Shown piece after piece: positions 56,093-64,000 of a stretch of 64,000 bases of DNA (position 1 is the first letter of the stretch; each line of letters starts with the position of its first letter). A program made the translations under genes and the position numbers. The notes beneath the pieces were generated by a model. It did no database searches. It saw only the letters and a program-made list of their open reading frames with translations, and had not been told where the DNA came from. Source of the DNA: Cadophora sp. MPI-SDFR-AT-0126 (Eukaryota; Ascomycota; Leotiomycetes; Helotiales; Ploettnerulaceae); contig JAGMVK010000006.1 in the NCBI GenBank assembly GCA_020747065.1, positions 1,178,001 to 1,242,000 on the forward strand, read 5' to 3'.

Positions 56093-57796
56093 CTACTCAT
56101 CATGAGGGTTCCCGTAAGTGCTGAAACCAAACGATGGCCCAAAATTACACGTCTTGCTCACTCTGGTCTGCTCCTTCTTCAAATTATCATCCTCGTCTCT
56201 AATAGCCTCCTCCAGCTTCTCTCTTTCAGCAGTCTGCATGCGCTCCATCCTCGCCACCTCCTCAACGCTATCTCCCTCCTGTACTGCACCAAGGCTCCGT
56301 CTCGCTTCTAGCGCCTCATCTCGCTCTTGATCATGCTTCTTCTCATACGCCAATGCCGCATCGGCTTTTACGCGGAGCGCTGCTTCCTGAGCTTCTACTG
56401 CCACCATGGCGTAGTGACAGCGACGATAGACACCCATGGTGCAGAAGAAAAGGCCTAGAAGTTCCCAGGAGAACAAGATCGGGAGAGCGTAGTGCAGTTT
56501 GGGGTTGCAGCCCCGCGACCAGATGTCCAGCAATCCCTGGTACACTTCGTGGGCTGGCATGGCGTATGCCCATCGGTAGAATCCATTCGAGAGTTCAAAA
56601 GGCATAAGGATTGATGTGACGTTGAGAATGACCCATGATATCAGAGCCATCGGTACGTACGGTACAGCTAACCACACGGTGAAGGTGTCCATGGCGAGGA
56701 AATTTAGATGGGCGAATAGCCAGAGAATCATCCACGTTAGAGCAAATTGGTTCCCATTTACCTCCCAACCTGCTCTGAAAGCCCAGATTGCTCCTGCGAC
56801 ACACAAGGAACCGATGAACGTGTAAGCCAATGAAATGGCATATCGGTAGGCGATGATACGGTGGGGATAGAGCATGTTGTAGATCTTGAATTGTGCATAT
56901 AGTCCGTTGATCGTGCCAAGGTAGAAGAACTCTTGAATCAAGATCAGAATAATGACAAGCGTGTTGTAGATCAGCCGTGAACCTTGGGAAGTCGGCTGAA
57001 TATTAATGTCCCCAAGAGTCCAAGGGTTGACAAAGACATCAACGGCGTCAGAATTCGTCGAATTAACTAAACCGAATGTTCCATTTGTCGAATAGACTGC
57101 ACGAGCAGCTGTCGACAGGCTTTTGAGGTTTGCTGAGATTGCTGAGTCTACGATTGCTGGGTACCGCGCCTCATTCCATACGTACGTAAGCACATCCGAC
57201 CGATTGAAACTCGACGCGTCCGTTCCTCTCAGCGCGGCTTCGAGTCTGGCGGATGCCCCGGGAGATGTGTAGAACGCCGCCCAGTACCTCGTCTGGCAGA
57301 CCTCTTCTCTCAGATCCCCAATCTGAAACTGACTTGCTGGTCGTTCTCTCAGTGAAGGATAGTCATCACCTTTCAAAGATCCATAGGCTTCCCTCACAGC
57401 CTGACCAATACTGCCTCCATCGTAATCGACAAACAGAATGTCGAGAGCATGGATCCTCTCCGTTTGCTGATACAGCGCTCCAAAGATGTACACGAAGAGC
57501 GTGAAGAAGAGCAGTTGCAGGAGCAGGAAGTTGATCCCAGCCGCCTTCAGCAGGTTCTTACGAATCGGCCAGACGTCTTTGTCGTTGCCGTGAACACGCC
57601 GTTGGTTGGCCTTGGGATAGATACTCGTCGGGTGGAATTTCAGCAACATCTCGTGCTTCACGAAACCTGTCTCGCGGGCTTCAAGAACATGAGACTTTTC
57701 TTCTGACTTCGAATTCGAGTTCGAAGAGGTTGATATTCTAGATGTAGAGCCCCCCTCGCCTGTTTGAGTTTGCGGTTGACGTGAGTTTGAATGCAT
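56093..57796 (-). CDS. SNG1 / DUF3533 family membrane protein
   Basis: A single exon encodes 567 residues from the ATG at 57796; the frame extends six codons further to a TTG only. The layout is that of the DUF3533 (nitrosoguanidine resistance SNG1-like) family: a polar N-terminus, KNLLKAAGINFLLLQLLFFTLFVY as the first membrane helix at about 85-110, a large non-cytosolic domain (VDYDGGSIGQAV, RYWAAFY, LTYVWNEARYPAI), then a cluster of helices from about 285 to 470, including EFFYLGTINGLY and MPAHEVYQGLLDIWSRGCNPKL. The C-terminus is a charged coiled-coil-like tail. Yeast SNG1 influences drug resistance and lipid asymmetry at the plasma membrane; a similar membrane role is likely, while the substrate is not known. 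No frame break is visible. Confidence 0.9.
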   Translation of the reverse strand: MHSNSRQPQTQTGEGGSTSRISTSSNSNSKSEEKSHVLEARETGFVKHEMLLKFHPTSIYPKANQRRVHGNDKDVWPIRKNLLKAAGINFLLLQLLFFTLFVYIFGALYQQTERIHALDILFVDYDGGSIGQAVREAYGSLKGDDYPSLRERPASQFQIGDLREEVCQTRYWAAFYTSPGASARLEAALRGTDASSFNRSDVLTYVWNEARYPAIVDSAISANLKSLSTAARAVYSTNGTFGLVNSTNSDAVDVFVNPWTLGDINIQPTSQGSRLIYNTLVIILILIQEFFYLGTINGLYAQFKIYNMLYPHRIIAYRYAISLAYTFIGSLCVAGAIWAFRAGWEVNGNQFALTWMILWLFAHLNFLAMDTFTVWLAVPYVPMALISWVILNVTSILMPFELSNGFYRWAYAMPAHEVYQGLLDIWSRGCNPKLHYALPILFSWELLGLFFCTMGVYRRCHYAMVAVEAQEAALRVKADAALAYEKKHDQERDEALEARRSLGAVQEGDSVEEVARMERMQTAEREKLEEAIRDEDDNLKKEQTRVSKTCNFGPSFGFSTYGNPHDE

Positions 57797-58339
57797 GGTG
57801 ATTATGTAACGCAACGCTGGCTGCTTAAGGGGTTTGTACTAGCCAATAAGAAGCCGCATTTGCTTCGGCCGCGCAAAGACTTGCCTTAAGTCCGATTCTT
57901 CTGTAATGCTTATTTTAATGATGACAACCTTGGAGTCGAAATAAACGAACGCAGTCAGACACGTCAAAAATGAACCAAATAATGCTCGAAATAAAGCATA
58001 ACGAGATTTTTGCCGTGGTGGAGTTTGCTGTGTCAGCGGTCCACCCACTTTCGGTTGTTCGGGCTTGGACCCTTATCCCGAAGAAATCTTGACCATTGGA
58101 GACTTGGGTGGCTTTCGGAACGAGAGTTTATGCCGCTCTGATTGTCTGTACCACAATATAAGGTTGTGGAGAGGGGTTCCTCCCTTGAAGTCAAGAGTTA
58201 CCTTTCTAAATGTTTGCTTGTTTCGTTTCTACAAGGAGAGATTCGGTTGAAGAAAACAAAGATCATTTGTCGCAACATGTCCGAAAGTTGAACTTTATTT
58301 TGGACTGGAAAAGGTGACAGTTGGAGCTCTACGGCTTAA
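57797..58339. other. Intergenic region, no gene seen
   Basis: This is the upstream side of the SNG1-like gene and the 3' flank of the surface-protein gene; no supported feature. Confidence 0.4.
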
Positions 58340-59359
58340 TCACAAAACAAGCATACCCAGAATTCCACCGACTACACCCCCGACCCATGCAACCTTTCCT
58401 CCAACCTTTTCGGCAGCAGCAGTACTCGAGGGTGTGCTTAGACTGGTTGCAGCAGCTCCTCCAGTCTCTGAATCTGTTGATGACATCGAAGTAATAGTTG
58501 GTGAAGACGAGGTCCCAGTACTTGACATCCCACTACTCCCTGTGCCTGAAGAAGAAGACTCAGTCATACTCTCTGTCGTGGTAAGTTGACTGATACCAGA
58601 ACTAGATGTTGTTCCAGTCGTTGTTCTTGAGCTCAAAGCAGAAGCCAGCTTCTCCTCTCCGGCTGTGATAGGAATCGCATACCATGTGGCTGGCGTCGTC
58701 CCCGTCTGCAAACGGGTCCGTGTTGTCGCAGGAATGGTCTCCCCAGCTTGGATCGCTTCGCTTTCAGCGACACTGAGAGTGAATGTGCCTGTGATAGTTG
58801 GGGCGAGAGTGGAGGGGAAGGTATAATCGCCTTCGTAGGAGCTAGACCCGGTGTACAATTCAGTATAGTTGAACGAATGTAGTGGGAAGAAGAGAACTCA
58901 CGCCACATCATTCAAACCAGTAGTGCTGAGAGTAAAATGCAGGCTCGTTTCCCATTGCGTGAACATTTGTGGACCAACAGTCTCCCAGATACAAGTAATG
59001 GGAGTTGGACCTGGTACTAGCTCGGCGGTCGCATCACAGCTTACAGCGTAGGTTGTTGCTGTTGAGTCCTGAAATGAGGTGATCAGTATTTGTTTATCTC
59101 GAGACTGAAATGTAGGTATGCAGAACCTACCACATCGACGACTGATGCTCCGAGACCTCGCGTGGAATTTTTACCGTTTGGGAGAGCCCTTCACTATATT
59201 AGAGAGATGGAAACTTATGTGCGAGCATGCAAGGTAAGAAAGCAGATGAGCTTACCAAAGAGGATTGATGAGGTTGACGATCGAGATAGAACTGTCGGGG
59301 TCTGGCGCCGCAGCTGCATGGAGCAGAAAGAGAGCCACGCCAACTTTCAAGACAAACAT
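58340..59359 (-). CDS. GPI-anchored-type surface protein
   Basis: Four exons, 59359-59256, 59188-59131, 59068-58902 and 58841-58340, give 276 residues. MFVLKVGVALFLLHAAAAP is a signal peptide. The mature N-terminal domain (about 20-165) contains two Cys (VSCDATAEL and TCIWETVG), a KNST N-glycosylation site and WETSLHFTLSTTG. A long Ser/Thr-rich stretch follows, with short-repeat character (TTTGTTSSSG, SGTGSSGMSSTGTSS). The C-terminus is hydrophobic (WVGGVVGGILGMLVL) with no charge after it, as in a GPI-attachment signal. Such proteins sit on the cell surface or are linked to the wall. Exon 2 was started after GAAG (59189) because the closer TAG acceptor would shift the frame. No named enzyme domain is recognised. 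Confidence 0.75.
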
Positions 59360-62300
59360 CTCGGCCCTTTAAGCTCCCCGCTCGAAGCAAAGAAGAGAGT
59401 ACTTGCAATGGTCAAGTGAGAAAGTCCGCGGCTTGTGTCTTTCGGCGAGCCACGATATATACTTGAACCATCGACGAAACTCGAAACATCTCCAAGATCT
59501 CGATAAACAATCTCATAAACGCCACTCTTTCAACTGCCGCGTCTCAACTATATGTGTTTCTTGAAGTCTGGACATCTGATATGTCGTTCGAGGAAGGAGG
59601 GGTGTCTTGGATGCAGTGCTTCTAGCCAGAAGGAGAAGGTGGGGGAGTAGCCAAGGACTTGGAAAGCACCTGACAATCACATGACTTTGTGCAACCTCCC
59701 AACTCCCTAACTGCTAGACTAAAATACAACCTTCTCACTGAAAGAGAGAAATTGTGCGTGGAGATTCCATCTTAATTAAGAGTTATTAAAGGAAAACTAC
59801 CCAGTTCCTGAGCACCTGACCAGGTTCAACATGCTTCCGAAGTTCAGAGCCAGCATCAACAACACTCGTAGACCTCACTTGAGCCCTTTACTAGATATCC
59901 AAAGAAAGAACACTGTCTCTTTTCGTAGAGTTAGAATGATATTTTGGAACCTTCGATCCCGTAGTGAAAGGTTCAAACTTGTCGAATGCCAAGACTTCAG
60001 AAGCGACAGGAAGGTAAATAACAAAGAGAGATCGCAAGCGAGCAAGTGTTAGGGCGCAATCTAGAAACTCTGCCACTATAGTGCACTTTGAACGTATGAA
60101 AACGCTAAGGGATGGAAAAGGAGAGGCTTGATAAGAAGCCTTTGTTGACATACTAAGAGGTTTGAGCAGTGCCCTTGTTGAACTCAAGACAGGGCTTTCA
60201 ACACTGAGGTTAAATTCTGCATATCAGATGACAACGCGGGTCAGAATCATAGAATAGCGATTATGACCCCAAAATTTTGCGTAATTGGTGGAGAGTATAG
60301 TGCAGAGAAATGAGTTCAGGGGATTGTGTAGTGATAGGCGGACGATTATTCTGAAAGTTGAGGGTGTTGGTGTCTGGAACCATGGACGTACGTCTTGTTC
60401 GCCTGGTACCGAACAGCTTTATGCTGGCTTAGAGGAATTGTAAGACAATGCAGATATACACAACAAGTGCCAGCATTGTTGCCAAAACAGAAATGAGATA
60501 TAGTCGGGAGAGTAAAACTTGCAACCGTGATAGTCTTGAAACGACAAATAGGGTAGAAGAGTTCCGCCGGCGCTTCTGTGACTATTTGAAAGACACGAAA
60601 GGTCCTGCAACGACGTACATTTGTAACCAAAAAAACAAGAAAAAAATAGCCACTGGTGGGCTCCATACCCTGTTGGACTGTGAGAATATGATTTGGTGTA
60701 AAAACGCAGCAGAAAGTGTATGCGGAAACGCAGCAAAAGGAAGCCTGAGCTCAAACAGGCTGCCAAATTCTGGAGTCCCACTGGGATCTTCTGCTCGATT
60801 GTACGATACCAATTCAAGTAATTCAAGTTGAGCCTCGCCAAGTCTTCAAAGTCAACAATCACTCTCGGTACGTTTAGAGCCAAGCGCATAGCCTCCCGTA
60901 AATTACCCAAGAAGCTCCTCCATGTGATTCGAAGCCCACAAATCTCGGCTGACATACCCGATCCTTGCATCGCCAACAGAAGCACATTGGTAACAGTGTA
61001 ACATTGGCAGCGCAACAAGACTGAACAATGAATTGGCACGAGAAAGCAACACCGAATCATGAGACCATAAACCACTCGGAACGCCGGAGCTCACCAGCGA
61101 CTTCTTGAGGGATATGAGATGATTGGTGCGATTGTGCTCTGTAGCGAGATGCTGCTGCACACTGCTCCACAGGAACTGGGCGCTGATGGAAGGCTGCGCT
61201 GCGCCTCCACGATAGAGCAGAAAAGGCTTTGTTGGCGGGTGCACACATGTCGTGTTTCGCGAGTGTGATTTGCAACGATATGAAGGTTCGGTCGTCTCCT
61301 GAGATAGGAAAGTTACGAAGAGTTGGGTGGAAATAGGCAGATGAATTCTCTGGGAGGAGATTCGACGGTAGGAGGAGAATTGGTGGCGAGACGCCCGTAG
61401 ATCTGCCAGAATGGAGGATCGCTTGGCAGGGCTGAGCTTTGGGAGCTGTCCTAACTAGCCTGGTTGGCCTCGGCACTGTAGCTTTCTTTAGTGAGAGAAA
61501 TTGTCGGGTTGTGATTTATTGATGTAAAGCAGTCAGATGAGGCAGAATCGAGGGAGCGACATGCTGTCATGCTCCGCTTGGACGAGTTAGGCATCCTTCT
61601 AGAAGGATAGAAGGTCGCCCAGTCTAGTGGCTAAGGCGGCACGGTCAGAAGATCATGAGATGTGTGTTATCGGGTTCACAGATCCTGGGCTAAGCCGGCT
61701 TCGTTATGGTCCGAGCAAGATGTTTGACCTTTGTACCGTATCTGTTGGTCGAATGAGGTTTGGGTTGATACGGAGGCACTGTAAGTAATGAGTGATTGTT
61801 ATCCAAATCCCTCAACCCTCATCTCAGTATGAGGCATTAAGGTCCCCTCACTCTTTTCATCGTTGCCTGGATGCAAAGGAAGCAGCTTTCCTGCTGCGGA
61901 CAGTCATTTTCTTCTGTATCGCCTCCTTCACGATGGTATTGACAGTCCCTTCGAACGGAAAAGCGGCAGTGTAGTGTCAACAACTTATCGAGTAGGATAA
62001 GACGTAAAGAATCGACATGGTCTGGCAAGTAATGATGTCGTTCAAGGATGATCGTCGGGCCAAAGAACCATAAACGGCTCGAGTTAGAGGATGTCACAGG
62101 GGTTCTGCGCCTGGGCGAGGAGGCCTAGCGGAATGCTAAGCTTTTGTGGATTGTGCTGGCCGCAACGGACCCCCCGCCTCGATAAGCGTAGCTGCAGTGT
62201 GCTGGCTGGTGCTTTTCTTTCAGAAGAGGCATTTCACGAAGTAAGGGCATTCCAGTGGTACGGTGAGGCAAATTCTCTGGAATTGAGGGAATTGGCGGGC

Positions 62301-63065
62301 CAATGATAGGCTTTTTACTCCTCTTATCATTCTTCTTTTGGACTAACAATACTACTGAAGCTTGGAGATTCTTAGGTAGCAGCTTTAGCCCCTGGTGGGA
62401 CTTCTTTGGAGCTTGATGGGAGCTTGGGGGACAGGAAGGGATGGGCGTGCAAAAAATGTGCAGGGTGTCACTCGTAGAGGAGGGTGGGTGTGGTGAGTGA
62501 GAGGGGGGAGGAGAGATAACCAAAAGTCTCAGCGTCATCCCGAAACAAATGCAAAACACATCAAAATAGGGAAACTTCTGTCTTCATCTCAACTGCACTG
62601 AACGACACGACAACCTGTATGTATCCTCATGGCCAGTCTCCCAGTTATTGACGTTCTTTATTTATTTCCCTTGCTTGTCTCCAGTCGGCCTCTCTCACAT
62701 CGTATCATACCCATACCCTTTTCCACCCTACCGTATCCAGCCGCCAAGTGTTTCTTGCGGGTCATCCTTTCCTTCCCTCCCCTCTCGTCTCGCATTCAAC
62801 ATCCACGATCCGCTCTGTTCCTTCCCCGCATCGCCATAGCCCCAGTCTAGCGTGAACGCTAAATCATACCCTGGTAACAGGCAGCTTGGGTCGTCCGATA
62901 CTTAAACACGAGCTCTGCCGTGCGACAGAAACAATATCTCTCTCTCACCACCTCACCTCACATCACTCAGTACTCTACCTTCCCTACCTCACAGTACCCT
63001 CGACGTTGTTGTTTTTTTGTACTGAAATTTTTCGTCGCATACATACACACATCTACTAAGACACA
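59360..63065. other. 3.7 kb gene-poor region
   Basis: No protein gene is supported. A 218-codon minus-strand frame (60419-61075) and a 139-codon one (61057-61476) have no domain, membrane layout or splice partner. One tRNA-like sequence lies at 61617-61690. The last 400 bases are CT-rich and are probably the leader of the SPFH gene. Confidence 0.45.
61617..61690 (+). tRNA. tRNA-like sequence, probably degenerate
   Basis: The 74-base segment is closed by GCCCAG at 61617-61622 and CTGGGC at 61685-61690, has an A-box-like GTCTAGTGGCTAAGGC and a B-box-like GGGTTCACAGATCC, and so has the right length and order for a tRNA. The T-arm does not fold properly (two extra bases compared with GGTTCGANTCC), and no good anticodon arm is seen. 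It is a likely pseudogene or a chance resemblance. Confidence 0.25.
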
Positions 63066-64000
63066 ATGTCATCAAGCATGGACACTGGCAGCGTTGCCAA
63101 AGATGATATTCGCAAGCCGACTGACCATGGATCCTCATCAACAAACGGCGTTGGATTTCGCCCACAGAACACCCCTGGTCGCAGCGATAACCCTCTGATC
63201 AATGTCGAGCCACCAAAAAGAGAGGACCTTCAGCCATCCTATGCCCAAACTCTCGCTGGTGAAAGCGATCAAGGAGCGCATGGCTGGTACGGAAGCATGA
63301 TCAACACTCTCGGTTCTTGTATTGGAACTATGGGTGCCATTCCATGCTGCATCTTCTGCCCCAACCCTTACAAACCCGTATCGCAGGGTAATGTTGGTCT
63401 TGTCACCAAGTTTGGTCGTTTCTATCGCGCAGTCGATCCAGGTCTCGTCAAGATCAACCCTCTCTCCGAGCGTCTTATCCAGGTCGACGTCAAGATCCAG
63501 ATTGTTGGTATGTAATTTCACCCTCAGACCGTATTCTCAGAAGCTAATTTGCATCTCCAGAGGTTCCCAAGCAAGTCTGCATGACCAAGGATAACGTTAC
63601 CCTCCATTTGACCTCCGTCATCTACTACCACATTACCTCCCCACACAAGGCAGCTTTCGGTATCTCGAATGTCCGTCAAGCTCTGGTAGAACGTACACAG
63701 ACTACACTCCGTCATGTCGTCGGTGCCCGAGTCCTCCAAGACGTTATCGAGCGCCGCGAGGAAGTTGCTCAGTCCATCGGAGAGATCATTGAGGACGTCG
63801 CATCAGGATGGGGTGTCCAAGTCGAGAGCATGCTCATCAAGGACATTATCTTCAGCAACGAGTTGCAAGACTCGCTCTCGATGGCAGCTCAATCCAAGCG
63901 TATCGGAGAATCGAAAGTCATTGCAGCCCGCGCTGAAGTCGAGTCCGCCAAGCTCATGAGACAAGCAGCCGACATTCTTTCGTCCGCACCTGCCATGCAA
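63066..64000 (+). CDS. SPFH/stomatin-family (band 7) protein, 5' part, cut by the window edge
   Basis: Exon 1 is 63066-63507 and exon 2 begins at 63561 and is still open at 64000; the intron is 53 nt. The first 293 residues are present. The N-terminus is polar, then comes a hydrophobic, Cys-rich patch (GSCIGTMGAIPCCIFCPNPY) that may insert in the membrane as a hairpin or be palmitoylated, followed by KPVSQGNVGLVTKFGRFYRAVDPGL, the start of the band 7 domain. Later segments (VCMTKDNVTLHLTSVIYYHI, RHVVGARVLQDVIERREEVAQ, ESMLIKDIIFSNELQDSLSMAAQ) are typical of stomatin-like proteins. Such proteins form oligomeric scaffolds in sterol-rich membrane domains. The C-terminal oligomerisation helix lies beyond the window. 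Confidence 0.93.

Noticed and set aside
60419..61075. A 218-codon minus-strand open frame with hydrophobic patches
   Set aside because: No domain, no coherent membrane pattern, no splice partner; a frame of this length can arise by chance in 64 kb.
1..64000. CRISPR arrays, rRNA genes, intact transposons or viral genes
   Set aside because: No repeat-spacer pattern, rRNA sequence, transposase/integrase domain or viral gene was seen on either strand.

Overview
This window is nuclear DNA of a filamentous ascomycete (Pezizomycotina; a leotiomycete is my guess from overall flavour, not proven). The evidence is the gene content (trpC with fused IGPS and PRAI domains, a HET-domain protein, Zn2Cys6 and C2H2 regulators with fungal trans domains, USE1, phosphatidylinositol synthase), introns mostly of 49-91 nt with GT..AG ends, long intergenic stretches and no operon structure. 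Exon boundaries were worked out by hand from reading frame, splice consensus and family fit. I found about two dozen protein genes, two degenerate tRNA-like sequences, and no rRNA, CRISPR array or intact transposon.

1-5715: 3' part of trpC, a BRCT + WGR nuclear protein whose frame is cut by one TGA and then stays open for 49 codons, and the ER SNARE gene use1. 6552-16003: an accessory block with an extended SDR, a flavodoxin-fold FMN reductase, a TetX-like FAD monooxygenase divergent from it, a Zn2Cys6 regulator and a HET-domain protein with a tRNA-like element in its long intron. 17288-25456: a C2H2 zinc-finger regulator with an unresolved, very long upstream region.

25457-30788: an unusual UBC-domain (E2-like) protein with a Cys/His-rich N-terminus and a myristoylation-type start, a predicted membrane protein, and the FAM32A homologue. 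31958-38674: an aldo-keto reductase, a bZIP-type regulator and an SDR that share a small redox neighbourhood; the bZIP and SDR are divergent and a 20-base repeat lies between them. Then come a small conserved protein and a secreted Ser/Thr-rich protein.

40440-64000: a nuclear-looking protein with four RRFxxxPVETT-type repeats, phosphatidylinositol synthase, a dienelactone-hydrolase-family enzyme, a Gly/Asp-rich protein, a 2EXR/F-box-like protein, a nine-exon C2H2 + fungal trans domain regulator, an SNG1/DUF3533 membrane protein, a GPI-anchored-type surface protein, and the 5' part of an SPFH/stomatin-family gene that runs off the right edge.

Three separate genes (C2H2 regulator, bZIP, RRF-repeat protein) each carry an intron whose length is a multiple of three and which has no in-frame stop, so retention would give longer proteins. 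The housekeeping genes are not functionally linked; the plausible functional groupings are the redox/monooxygenase block at 6.5-12.3 kb and the AKR-bZIP-SDR group at 32-36.3 kb.
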